DNA of 64,000 bases, taken from UBA6921 sp964532385. Its GTDB lineage: Bacteria; Pseudomonadota; Gammaproteobacteria; SG8-11. The stretch spans positions 1 to 64,000 of the forward strand of contig CAZHHW010000004.1 in NCBI GenBank assembly GCA_964532385.1. Reading direction: 5' to 3'. The stretch's first letter is position 1, and each line of letters opens with the position of its first letter. A model generated the notes under the pieces. It did no database searches, had not been told where the DNA came from, and saw only the letters and a program-made list of their open reading frames with translations. The translations under genes were made by a program, and so were the position numbers. Shown one piece after another: positions 46,192 through 55,711 of this stretch.

Positions 46192-49100
46192 ATGGACACT
46201 GAACTCAATCTCCGGGGAGGTTTCCGCAGGGATGCGGCTTCCGTTAATTACGCCCACACGTCGGCGGTGTTGAAACGTCGGCTCGAACAGATGGAGGAAA
46301 CCCAGCAATTCCCCTGCACACCCGCGCAACGGCGATTGTGGCTTTTGAATCAACTCGATCCGGATTATCCGGCCTTGAACATTGCGGTGCGCTGGCGTCT
46401 GGAAGGCAAGGTGTTTAACGGGAATCTGGAAAAAGCCTTCAGATTGATTATTGCCCGGCATCAGGTGTTACGAACCAGTTTTGCCGATACCGGCGGCGAG
46501 CTTGTGCAAAGGGTTGTGCCGCAGGTTGCTTTTCGAATTCCTATTATCGATCTGACCACGTTGCCGGAGGCGGATGCATTGCACGAGGCCGAGCGCACCG
46601 CGCGTCTGGAAGTGCGTACGCCCTTTGATTTGTCAACACCGCCACTGTTGCGTGTCACGCATTTGCGTCTGGCGAAAAACACATCGGTTCTGCTGGTCAC
46701 GCTGCACCGCATCGTGAGCGATTATGAGTCGATGCGTATTCTGCAGCGGGATTTGAACGATATTTGCGCCGCGTTCCATCGCGGGCATCCACCGGATCTG
46801 CCCACATTGCCGATCAGCTACGGCGATTTTTTAAATCGGCAGAGCGGGCCGGACGACCCGGCACAGCAGGCCAACATTGATTTCTGGAAACGCACGCTGC
46901 AAGGGGTGCGGCACTTCGAGATTCAGCCCGACTATCCCCGTCCGCAAATGTTAACCGCGAACAGTAATATCGCGCCGCTCGCGCTGAAAGCTGAATTGTT
47001 CCAGGAGCTGACCCAGCTTGCGCACAATCATGGCAGTACTTTATTCACGGTGTGCCTGACGGCCTTGCTGACGCTGCTGCACCGCTATACGGGCGAAACC
47101 GATATTGCCATCGGCAGCGAATTTTCCGGCCGCGATGCCGATGATCTGAAAAATCTGCTGGGCCTGTTCAGCAACACCGTGGTGCTGCGCAACGATCTGT
47201 CGGGCGACCCGGATTTCGTTGCGCTGCTGACGCGTGTCCGCGACAGCGTGGCGGCAAGCCGGCAGCATCAGTCGATCGCACCGGAAAAGTTGGTTGAAAT
47301 TGTCATGCCTCAGCGCGATCTGAGCCGGAATCCGTTATTTTCTGTCAATTTTATTTTTCAACCTCAGGCTCCTGTAAAGAATGGCTGTGCGACCAGTTTC
47401 ACACTGATGCCCTTGCCCGCGTGCTCGGCGGGTGCGATTTGCGATCTGAACTTCATGCTGGCCGAAGGGCCGGAAGCCTGGCAAATATCATGCGAGTTCA
47501 ATACCGACCTGTTTGATCAACAAACCGTCGCCAGGCTATTGAATCAGTTCACCACGCTGTTGCGCACCGTGACGGCCGATCCTTGGCAAAAAATTTCCCG
47601 CCTGACGATTATCGACGAGGCCGAACGCCGCGCGTTGCTGGTGGAAAACAACCGTACCAGCGCGATCTATCCCAAGCATTTGACTTTTCCGCAGATTTTC
47701 CAGACTCAGGCGGCGCGTGCGCCGGACGCGATTGCGCTGGTGTGCGGGGAGCAGACCTTGACTTATCGTGAGCTCGACAGCGCGTCGAACCGTTTGGCGC
47801 ATGAACTGCGCAGGCGCGGTATCGATCCCGCCAGCCGGGTCGCGGTATTTCTGGATCGTTCGGCCGAACTGGTGGTGGCGTTGGTGGCGATTCTCAAATC
47901 CGGTTGTACTTACATTCCGCTGGATCCGGCTTATCCCGCCGAACGCCTGGGCCACGTCTTCGAGAATTCGCAACCGGCGGCGGTCATTTCCCGCACCGCG
48001 TTGCATGCGCGCCTGGCGCAAAGTTCCATACCCGCGATTCTATTGGATGCGGATGCGTTGCTGATCTCCGAACAAAGCGCCGAGTCTTTACCACCCGCCG
48101 CTTTGCCCGAGGATCCCGCGTACATTATCTATACTTCAGGATCGACGGGCCGCCCGAAAGGCGTGGTGGTGCCGCACCGCGGTTTGGTTAATCTTATTTA
48201 TGCGATGCGTTATCAGCCCGGCTTGACGCATGAAGATACCGTGGTGTGCGTCACCACGATTTCTTTCGATATCGCGGTGATGGATTTGTTTCTGCCGTTG
48301 GCGTTCGGTGCGAAACTGGTTTTGGCCCAAGAACACGAGCGGATGGACGGCGCCGCGCTGTTCTCGTTGTTGAAGCAGCAGCAGGCCACCTTCATGCAAG
48401 CCACGCCGGTGACCTGGCAGCTTTTGCTCGAAGCAGGCTGGTGCGGTCAACCGGCGCTCAAGATGTTGTGCGGCGGTGAAGCGCTGACGCGCAAGCTTGC
48501 TGAAAAATTGCTGCAATGCGGCGGTGAACTTTGGAATATGTATGGGCCGACCGAGACCACGGTATGGTCTTCGGTGTTGCAGGTGGAGTCCGGAGCAGGT
48601 CCTGTTCTGATCGGACCGCCGATCGCCAACACGCAGTTTTACATCCTCGACAGCCATCAACAGCTTGTGCCGCACGGTGTGCCCGGTGAACTTTTCATCG
48701 GCGGCGATGGCGTGGCCCTGGGCTATTTCGATCTGCCCGCGATGACGCGCGAAAAATTCGTTGCGGATAAGTTCGGCAAGTATGCCGGGGCCAAGCTGTA
48801 CCGCACCGGCGACATGGTCAGAATGAAACAAGGCGGCTGCATGGAATATCTGGGCCGGACTGATCATCAGATCAAATTGCGGGGATTTCGCATCGAGCTG
48901 GAAGAAATCGAAGCCGTGGTGTTGCGGCATCCGGCGATTACCGAAGCCGTTGCCATTCTCGCGCAAGATGCCGCCGGAGAAGGGGCGATTTGGGCTTATG
49001 CGGTGGCGACGCCTGCGGCACGGCCGGAAGCCGAAGCCTTGAGCGGGGAATTGCGCGCCAATCTCATGCAATCCTTGCCGGTGTACATGGTTCCCGCGGC

Positions 49101-50301
49101 GGTCGTGATGCTCGATGCATTGCCGCGCACGCCGAACGGCAAGATCGACCGGCGCGCGTTGCCTGTGCCCGCGCCGGCCGCGCCTAAAAGTAAAGAACCA
49201 GCACAACTTCTCAATGAAGTGGAACGCCGGCTGGCTTTGATCTGGAGTTCGATTCTGGGCTTCGAAGCGATCGACAAGCACGCGGATTTTTTTGAAGTGG
49301 GCGGGCATTCTTTGCTGGCGGCACGGTTGTTGGCGCGCATCGAGGCGGAATTCGGGCAACGCCTGAGTCTGTTGACCCTGTTTAAAGTGCCGACCATCGC
49401 CGCGCAGGCCAAGCTGCTGATGCAAAGCGATCAGCGCGAATACGATTTCAGGCAGGTGGTCCGGCTACAGCCGGAGGGGTCGAAACTGCCTTTGATCGCC
49501 ATCCATAATACGGGTGTTTATTACTACCACATGTCCAAACGCCTCGGCTCGGACCAGCCGCTGATGGCGCTCCAGCTGTTCGATCCTTCGATCGCGCGCA
49601 CGCGTTTGCCACAAACCATCGAAGAGATTGCCGCTGAATACGTGCAATTGATTTATCAATTTCAAACCGCTGGACCTTACCAATTGATCGGCTGGTGCGT
49701 AGGCGGGGTGCTGGCCTTCGAGGTGGCGCGGCAACTGGTGGGCGCAGGGCATGAAGTTTCACTGCTCGCCATGATCGATTCCTGGGCTCCGGGTCACCGT
49801 CGCCGGCTTTCCCGATTACGCGCGGCGCTGGCTGATTACTCATACCGGTGGCAATTAATTGGCGCGGATTGGCGCCGGGTAATAGACGGTGAACAAACTC
49901 TGGGAAGATTTCTCGCGCGACGGACCTTGTCGAAAAAATTGCTGCGCTGGCTGGGCCGTGGTGAGCCGGAAGAAGCGGCGCGTGTTCCGTTCGAAGCACG
50001 CGATTTGAGCGCTGAAAATTACGATCAGTGGCTGCTGGGTTATCTGGAGGAAGCTGAACAACGCTATGAACCCAGAATATATCCGGGAAAAATCACGCTG
50101 TTTTGCAGCGCCCGCGAACCCAAAGGTTTATTTCTGGATCGCCAGATGGGATGGGGTCCATTTGCCACAGAAGGTGTGGATGTTGCCATTATCGATGGCG
50201 ATCATTTCACCATGTTCGAAGGGCATGGCCTGAAGCAGATGGCGTTGCATATTGCGCAGGTTTCGTATGGTTCGCCGGACAGGTTGCAGCGCCGTGCGTG
50301 A
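46192..50301 (+). CDS. Single-module NRPS (C-A-PCP-TE) with degraded C motif and Cys-type TE
   Basis: The 1369-residue product has four domains. The condensation domain (about residues 40-450) has HRIVSDY at 172-178 where active enzymes have HHxxxDG; the catalytic second histidine is Arg. The adenylation domain (about 480-1000) is intact, with IIYTSGSTGRPKG, NMYGPTETTVWSS, YRTGDMV and NGKIDRRALP. The carrier domain holds S1040 in FFEVGGHSLLAARL for the phosphopantetheine arm. The thioesterase has GWCVGG with C1169 where most have Ser, and a later GDHFTMF histidine. I read a specificity pocket of about D-I-M-A-C-G-M-V-W-K, too uncertain to name a substrate. The start at 46192 is a choice; ATG 46291 is also open. 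The PPTase gene follows 44 bp later. Confidence 0.85.
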   Translation: MDTELNLRGGFRRDAASVNYAHTSAVLKRRLEQMEETQQFPCTPAQRRLWLLNQLDPDYPALNIAVRWRLEGKVFNGNLEKAFRLIIARHQVLRTSFADTGGELVQRVVPQVAFRIPIIDLTTLPEADALHEAERTARLEVRTPFDLSTPPLLRVTHLRLAKNTSVLLVTLHRIVSDYESMRILQRDLNDICAAFHRGHPPDLPTLPISYGDFLNRQSGPDDPAQQANIDFWKRTLQGVRHFEIQPDYPRPQMLTANSNIAPLALKAELFQELTQLAHNHGSTLFTVCLTALLTLLHRYTGETDIAIGSEFSGRDADDLKNLLGLFSNTVVLRNDLSGDPDFVALLTRVRDSVAASRQHQSIAPEKLVEIVMPQRDLSRNPLFSVNFIFQPQAPVKNGCATSFTLMPLPACSAGAICDLNFMLAEGPEAWQISCEFNTDLFDQQTVARLLNQFTTLLRTVTADPWQKISRLTIIDEAERRALLVENNRTSAIYPKHLTFPQIFQTQAARAPDAIALVCGEQTLTYRELDSASNRLAHELRRRGIDPASRVAVFLDRSAELVVALVAILKSGCTYIPLDPAYPAERLGHVFENSQPAAVISRTALHARLAQSSIPAILLDADALLISEQSAESLPPAALPEDPAYIIYTSGSTGRPKGVVVPHRGLVNLIYAMRYQPGLTHEDTVVCVTTISFDIAVMDLFLPLAFGAKLVLAQEHERMDGAALFSLLKQQQATFMQATPVTWQLLLEAGWCGQPALKMLCGGEALTRKLAEKLLQCGGELWNMYGPTETTVWSSVLQVESGAGPVLIGPPIANTQFYILDSHQQLVPHGVPGELFIGGDGVALGYFDLPAMTREKFVADKFGKYAGAKLYRTGDMVRMKQGGCMEYLGRTDHQIKLRGFRIELEEIEAVVLRHPAITEAVAILAQDAAGEGAIWAYAVATPAARPEAEALSGELRANLMQSLPVYMVPAAVVMLDALPRTPNGKIDRRALPVPAPAAPKSKEPAQLLNEVERRLALIWSSILGFEAIDKHADFFEVGGHSLLAARLLARIEAEFGQRLSLLTLFKVPTIAAQAKLLMQSDQREYDFRQVVRLQPEGSKLPLIAIHNTGVYYYHMSKRLGSDQPLMALQLFDPSIARTRLPQTIEEIAAEYVQLIYQFQTAGPYQLIGWCVGGVLAFEVARQLVGAGHEVSLLAMIDSWAPGHRRRLSRLRAALADYSYRWQLIGADWRRVIDGEQTLGRFLARRTLSKKLLRWLGRGEPEEAARVPFEARDLSAENYDQWLLGYLEEAEQRYEPRIYPGKITLFCSAREPKGLFLDRQMGWGPFATEGVDVAIIDGDHFTMFEGHGLKQMALHIAQVSYGSPDRLQRRA

Positions 50302-50345
50302 GATCAAATCAACGTCACAGTTTCGCCACGTTCCGCTGCACCGCA

Positions 50346-51134
50346 ATGGACAAGGTTCAGCGCGTGTTTGCATTGGCTATGTATAAGCTGGATTTACGCC
50401 GAGACAGATTTTTGTCACCCCGGTTTTCGAGTGCGCTTCCGCCCAGCGCTAATCCCGCTCGCCTATCTCCGCTTTTGGCGAGCGTATTCCCGCCCGGCGT
50501 CGTGGGTGCCGAGCTGCGCATGCCGGGCAATCCATCGCTGTTACTTCCTGACGAGGCCCAATCTTTGGGTCCTGCGGTTCCGCTACGCATCCGCGAGTTC
50601 GCCGCGGGGCGCACTTGCGCGCGGCGCGCGTTGGAGGAATTTGGTATTACCGGGCATTCACTTCGTATGCAGAACGACCGCTTGCCTCACTGGCCAGCTT
50701 CCATGACCGGCAGTATCAGTCATTCCGCGGTCTTGCGTGGGGCTGTGGTTGCCAGGCAAAGACAGTTTCGCGCGCTCGGTCTGGATATCGAAATTACCGC
50801 GCAAGTAACGCGCGAAATCTGGCCGGCGATTTGCTCGCCGCAAGAAATGCAATGGCTCGCGGCGCTCGAGCAGCCGCAGCGGGAGCGGTATGCCGCGTTG
50901 ATCTTCAGCGCCAAGGAAGCTTTCTATAAATGTCAATACTGTGTAACGGGTCAATGGCTTGAGTTCGACGATGTCGAGGTGGATTTGCTCCCGCGCATTG
51001 CGCATGCCGGATGCTTCGTGGTGCGCCCGCGCCGGCGGATTGCATTGCTCGATCATATCGCCATGCCGTTATTGGGACGTTTCGTATTCGACGGCAATCT
51101 GCTAGTGGCCGGAATGGCAATCGCCGCATGTTGA
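50346..51134 (+). CDS. Sfp/EntD-type 4'-phosphopantetheinyl transferase
   Basis: The product of about 262 residues has the PPTase motifs: MTGSISHS near residue 120, LGLDIEI with the metal-binding aspartate, and FSAKEAFYKCQ with the W/F-x-x-K-E-x-x-x-K helix. It would load the phosphopantetheine arm onto the carrier domain of the adjacent NRPS. Such dedicated pairing strongly supports the synthetase being functional. Start codons at 50346 (chosen) and 50382 are both possible. Confidence 0.85.
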   Translation: MDKVQRVFALAMYKLDLRRDRFLSPRFSSALPPSANPARLSPLLASVFPPGVVGAELRMPGNPSLLLPDEAQSLGPAVPLRIREFAAGRTCARRALEEFGITGHSLRMQNDRLPHWPASMTGSISHSAVLRGAVVARQRQFRALGLDIEITAQVTREIWPAICSPQEMQWLAALEQPQRERYAALIFSAKEAFYKCQYCVTGQWLEFDDVEVDLLPRIAHAGCFVVRPRRRIALLDHIAMPLLGRFVFDGNLLVAGMAIAAC

Positions 51135-51370
51135 CAATTAACTGGCGAGTAGCGTTCAGCACACAATCTGTGTGTGCTTGCATACAGAACAATGTTGCTT
51201 GCGATGATACGGTGCTGTTAGCAATTTAATAAACTTGCCGAAGCGCAAGTCGCTGACAGTTCGAGTAGCAGTATCCCGGAGCGCCGCCTGCTGAATCCGG
51301 GCAAGTCTCCGGAACCTAAAAAAACCTATAAAAAACGGGATCGCAACGGGTATAGCGAGGAGTCGAAGCG

Positions 51371-51985
51371 ATGTGGATGCACTCCGAAGCACGATTCGTG
51401 GGTATCGATGTTGATGTCTCCAAGGCTGAATTGGAGATCGGCCTGCTGCCCGCGGAACAATTTTGGACAACGCCCAACGATGAAGTCGGGCGGCAGGAAT
51501 TAGCGGAACGTTTGCGTGCACTTGAACCGGCGCTGATTGTATTGGAAGCGAGCGGTGGATATGAAACTCCGGTTGCCATCCATCTGGTTGCGGTCGGATT
51601 ACCTGTGGCTGTGATCGATCCGGATAAAGTGCGGGCATTTGCGAGCGCGAAAGGTCAGACCTCACCGTCGGGTCATATCGATGCGCGGGTACTGGCATTA
51701 TTTGCGCAAACCATCCGGCCCAAAGTGCGTCCGCTCCGAGACCAGCAAAGCAGTGAGCTCGACGAGCTGTTCAGACGCCGGCGTCAGATCGTTGAGCAGA
51801 TTATTGTGGAAAAAAAGGGTGACGCCCAAAGTGTAAAACACGCCGGTAAAAATACTCAGGCCGATACGGCACAGATTCTTCGCCTGGAGCGAAGTCTGGA
51901 CGAAGTGAATTTCGAACTGAAAACACTTATTCGCCTCCGCCATCGGATGGATGCACGTTCTCACATGACTGAGTATTGCAGGTAA
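51371..51985 (+). pseudogene. Decayed IS110-family transposase (N-terminal part)
   Basis: The 204-residue frame matches the N-terminal DEDD domain of IS110 transposases: FVGIDVDVSKAELEIGL, then LIVLEASGGYETPVA and HIDARVLALFA. The usual KTD of the AKTDxIDA motif has become PSG, losing a catalytic aspartate. The C-terminal transposase-20 domain with its serine is absent. IS110 proteins run to 330-400 residues, so this is a remnant. It sits at the border between the NRPS genes and the secreted-enzyme island, and may mark how the island arrived. Confidence 0.8.
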
Positions 51986-52488
51986 CTCGTACTATCCTTG
52001 TTCGTCCTGTATCAATATTGCTTTGTCGATGAGTATCGGCTGCGGCGCGTTTGTGAGTCCGCAGTTTGATTTTTTCTGTTTGGAAATTGAAACGCTACAC
52101 ATCGTAAATTTATATTTTATCCCCCTCCCTAAATTGTAAACACAAGACCCCTTATTTTCTCCCCTCTGCGTCGGTTGTGCGCGTCGCATTACGGCTGTCG
52201 TTCCGGTTGCTTTCACAAAGTACTTGTTAAAAGTAATGTAGCTCTATGAAAACCGGCATATTAATTGCTGCCTATTGCGGGTGCCTGATTAGTCTACTCA
52301 CCCAACGATTTTGCTGGGATAAGTAGAAATAATGAACTTAGTAATCTTATCCAGACTCGTATGTGGTCTAGCGCACCGACAAGAGTGCGCGTGGCGGAGA
52401 GGGCGGTAAAAAAATGAGTCCCCCAGGGAATGGGTGCAGCGAAAGCCTTGATGGAGCGAGGTACTCGAACTCACAGAGAGGTTTTAGC
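51986..52488. other. Long leader region before the GH5 fusion gene
   Basis: This 503-bp stretch is AT-rich in its first half and holds no convincing gene. A perfect hairpin GCGCAC-N8-GTGCGC lies at 52371-52390, about 100 bp before the start codon. Purine-rich, possibly folded sequence follows up to the ATG at 52489. It may be a structured 5' leader, but I could not match it to a known riboswitch class. Confidence 0.45.
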
Positions 52489-55400
52489 ATGAAGAGAAGT
52501 TTGATTTGGTTGACGTATCAAGCATTAATAATAATTGTTTTGGGGGGGCTGAGTGTAAACGCAGCGGCGGCGGGGTACTTTGTCCAGGCCGGGAAAATAT
52601 ACGATGCGAACGGCCAGGAAATCCAAGTCCGCGGTGTAAGTCATTTCGGTTTCAATGGCACGAGCCTGCAGCCGCAATTTCTGTGGGCGATGGGATGGAA
52701 AGAACAAATCGCGCAAATAAAAAATCTCGGCTTTAATGCGATCCGCGTACCGTTTGTGCCGGACACGCTCTACGACACCACGCCGGTCGATACATTGAGC
52801 TATATCGATCCCAAACTCAATCCCGAATTAATCGGCAAAACCTCGCTGCAGGTTCTCGATTTATGGATGGCCGAAGCAGATCGCCAGGGCATGTACATTC
52901 TGCTCGATTTCCATAGCGTTTCGAAACAACGGCAGTACCCCACCTGGTTTTTGTCGAACCCGGCGGATTTTAATCTCGTCTATAACAAACAGGCGTATAC
53001 CGCGGACAACTGGACGCGCGACCTCGCGCTGGTTGCACAGCGTTATGCCAAGCTGAGTCATTTTTTCGGCATCGATATCTATAACGAGCCCAATGGCCAG
53101 GTGCGCTGGAGCAGCGGCGATCCCACTGTTACCAATCCGGCATATTACTGGAAAGGCGCTGCGGAACGCGCCTCGGCGGCGATCCTGGCGGCGAATCCCA
53201 ATCTGCTGATTTTCGTGCAAGGCATCTTCGGCAACTTCGACCGGATCGAAAATGCGGCTATTCCGCTGAACTGGGGTGAAGACTTTCAGCCGCAAGCCTA
53301 TCAACCGCTGAATATCAGCAGCACCAAACTGGTGTTGACACCGCATACCTATGGGCCGGACGTGTCCATGAAGTCTACCTTTGGCTCCTCTGCGTTCCCG
53401 GGCAATTTAGCCGCGGACTGGGACACTTTGTTTGGCCAGTTCTATCAGAAGCAGGCGGTGGTGATCGGCGAGTGGGGCGGCAACTACGGGAAGGGGAGCG
53501 GTGGATTGCTGGATGTGACCTGGCAAAAAGCGTTTGTGGATTATCTGCTCAGCAAAGGCATGCGCAACAGTTTCTATTGGTGTTATACCCCGAACAGCAG
53601 CGATACCGGGGGCATTCTTGACGACAATCTGGCCGTGCGCCAAGACAAGATGACTTTATTGCAAAAGCTGTGGGGAACAACGCCAAGCGTACCGTCACCT
53701 ACGCCGAGGCCTACTCCCACACCCACACCTACGCCAAGACCGACCGCTACACCTACGCCGGCACCCACTCCGGCGCCCACACCGGTAGTACAAGGTATTT
53801 TTGGCGATGCCATGTCATCCGCTTGGGCGCTGTCGGCCTGGAGCTCGACCGCCACGGTTCAAGGACAATATGTCAAGTCCGGTACCAGCGCTGTCAGGGT
53901 GGATGCCGCCACGTGGGGAGGCATCAGCTTCGACAGCCGCGATGTCAACTGGAAATGGACCGATCAACCTGCAGGTCTTTACACCCATCTGAGTTTCGAT
54001 TTGTCCGCGGGATCTACCGTGGGCGCGGCAATGAGCTCACTCGAGGTCGGGCTGGATCTGGGTTGGGGCCTGACGGCGAAAATTTCCAAATACGTAACAG
54101 CGTTCGCACCCGGTGTCTGGTATCACGTTGAAATTCCGCTTTCGGTCATGAATCCAAAAGCGGTCGCATTTCGAAAAATCGTATTTCAGAACAACAGTAC
54201 GTCGAACTTGACTTTTTATGTCGATAAAGTCGAGCTCGTGAACCGGAATGCTTCACCGGTCCCGGTACCTGCACCGACTCCGGTCACGACGCCTGTGCCA
54301 ACGCCGGTAACCACGCCGGTCCCGACCCCTGTGCCTCCGGCAACGGGCGGTACGCCGTTGGCAAGCTGCGCGGGCATCATGCCGTTGGGCGATTCCATCA
54401 CCCTGGGTGTGAACGGCGGATACCGCAATAATTTGTATACCGGCTTACTGCAAAATAATTGCGGCGTCAGTTATGTCGGTACGCAATTCGACCAATACAC
54501 GCGCGTTGCGGATAAAGATCACGAGGGTCATCCGGGATTCAATATCGAAAACTTTTCAGGAAGTGTCAATACCTGGACGGCGGCAACCCAACCCAACATT
54601 ATCCTGCTGCTAGCAGGGACCAACGACACCGCATGGTGGTCGGCCAAGAGCGCGGACCAGATCGGCACGGAACACAACGCTTTAATCGACCAGATCAAGC
54701 TGGCGCGGCCCCAGGCCTGGATCTTCGTCGCGTCGATTCCGCCGCAATCGTCCGCGCTCATCCAGCCTAACAATATTGATCGCGCGGTGCTGACACAGCA
54801 GTTCAATGCGGTGATTCGCAAAAATGTGGAAGCGCGGGCGGCCGCAGGTCAGCGCGTACGTTTCGTCGACGTGAACTCGGTTTTGACCACGGCGGATTTA
54901 TACGACGGTATTCATCCCACCGAAGCCGCGCACGCCAAAGTGGCGCAAAAATTTCTGGAAAGCATCCGCGCCGCGCTCGCTTCGCCGTCAACAACCCCGG
55001 TGCCGACCGCCCCGCCCACCGTCGTGTACAAGCAGCAGAGCATCCAAAGTTTTTCACCGGCCTCCGGTCCAGCGGGTACGCTTGTGACTCTCAGCGGCAG
55101 CGGGTTTACCGGTTCGAATCTGGCGTGGGTGGGTGCGGCCCGCAATGCGGCGCTCAAGATTATCAGTGATACTCAAGCGCAAATAACCATTCCGGTGGAT
55201 GCGACCACGGGCGCGATTGGCATTTTCAATCCGTCTTATGCCGCATTCTCGCCATCATCGTTTACCGTGACCAGTACCCCGGCGGTGGTTTACGTCCAAC
55301 CCGGCATCGCGGATTTTTCACCTAAGGCTGGCCCGGTGGGAACCGTGGTCACAGTCACGGGCAGCGGGTTTACGGGCTCGAATCTGGCATGGGTGGGGGC

Positions 55401-55539
55401 AGCGCACAACGGCGCGGTGAGAGTCATCAGCGACACGCAAGTGCAGGTGACCATACCGGCGGGAGCCACGACCGGTGCAATCGGAATCTTCAATCCAGTC
55501 TATGTCGCATTCACGGCAAGCGCTTTTACAGTGCAGTAA
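52489..55539 (+). CDS. Secreted GH5 cellulase-like / CBM-like / SGNH / TIG multi-domain enzyme
   Basis: The 1016-residue product has a signal peptide ending near NAAAA, then a GH5 domain (about residues 30-395) with catalytic E200 in DIYNEPNG and E328 in VIGEWGG. A Pro-Thr repeat linker leads to a beta-sandwich that looks like a carbohydrate-binding module (about 437-590), and a second Pro-Thr-rich linker follows. An SGNH domain (about 625-830) has D635-S636 in MPLGDSITLG and a DGIHPTEAAH end. Two near-identical IPT/TIG domains close it. It probably cuts a beta-glucan and removes acyl or other ester groups. The start at 52489 follows AGAGAGG. Confidence 0.85.
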   Translation: MKRSLIWLTYQALIIIVLGGLSVNAAAAGYFVQAGKIYDANGQEIQVRGVSHFGFNGTSLQPQFLWAMGWKEQIAQIKNLGFNAIRVPFVPDTLYDTTPVDTLSYIDPKLNPELIGKTSLQVLDLWMAEADRQGMYILLDFHSVSKQRQYPTWFLSNPADFNLVYNKQAYTADNWTRDLALVAQRYAKLSHFFGIDIYNEPNGQVRWSSGDPTVTNPAYYWKGAAERASAAILAANPNLLIFVQGIFGNFDRIENAAIPLNWGEDFQPQAYQPLNISSTKLVLTPHTYGPDVSMKSTFGSSAFPGNLAADWDTLFGQFYQKQAVVIGEWGGNYGKGSGGLLDVTWQKAFVDYLLSKGMRNSFYWCYTPNSSDTGGILDDNLAVRQDKMTLLQKLWGTTPSVPSPTPRPTPTPTPTPRPTATPTPAPTPAPTPVVQGIFGDAMSSAWALSAWSSTATVQGQYVKSGTSAVRVDAATWGGISFDSRDVNWKWTDQPAGLYTHLSFDLSAGSTVGAAMSSLEVGLDLGWGLTAKISKYVTAFAPGVWYHVEIPLSVMNPKAVAFRKIVFQNNSTSNLTFYVDKVELVNRNASPVPVPAPTPVTTPVPTPVTTPVPTPVPPATGGTPLASCAGIMPLGDSITLGVNGGYRNNLYTGLLQNNCGVSYVGTQFDQYTRVADKDHEGHPGFNIENFSGSVNTWTAATQPNIILLLAGTNDTAWWSAKSADQIGTEHNALIDQIKLARPQAWIFVASIPPQSSALIQPNNIDRAVLTQQFNAVIRKNVEARAAAGQRVRFVDVNSVLTTADLYDGIHPTEAAHAKVAQKFLESIRAALASPSTTPVPTAPPTVVYKQQSIQSFSPASGPAGTLVTLSGSGFTGSNLAWVGAARNAALKIISDTQAQITIPVDATTGAIGIFNPSYAAFSPSSFTVTSTPAVVYVQPGIADFSPKAGPVGTVVTVTGSGFTGSNLAWVGAAHNGAVRVISDTQVQVTIPAGATTGAIGIFNPVYVAFTASAFTVQ

Positions 55540-55711
55540 AGAGCCTTGTCTCGACTTATAAACTTCATGTTTTTTGGGCGTGCGGATCAGGACTTTCCCG
55601 GCGAAGGAATGTCCATCTGCACTTTGTTAAGCACGATGCAGTTAACACCGGTGCCAATGGGATTGCTCCAGGAGCCAATCAAAACAGCCGGTAAAATTGT
55701 TGGAGAACTCA

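Noticed and set aside
52246..52326. A 26-codon hydrophobic frame in the leader of the GH5 fusion gene
   Set aside because: It has no ribosome site and no other support; it could be chance in AT-rich sequence.
52391..52480. A GCGAAAGCC stretch resembling the core of a c-di-GMP riboswitch
   Set aside because: The other conserved parts (GGGCAAACC-like segment and the second stem) are not present in the right order.
53690..53800. Pro-Thr codon repeats as a possible CRISPR or tandem DNA repeat
   Set aside because: They encode the PT linker of the secreted enzyme; units are short, in frame and without spacers.
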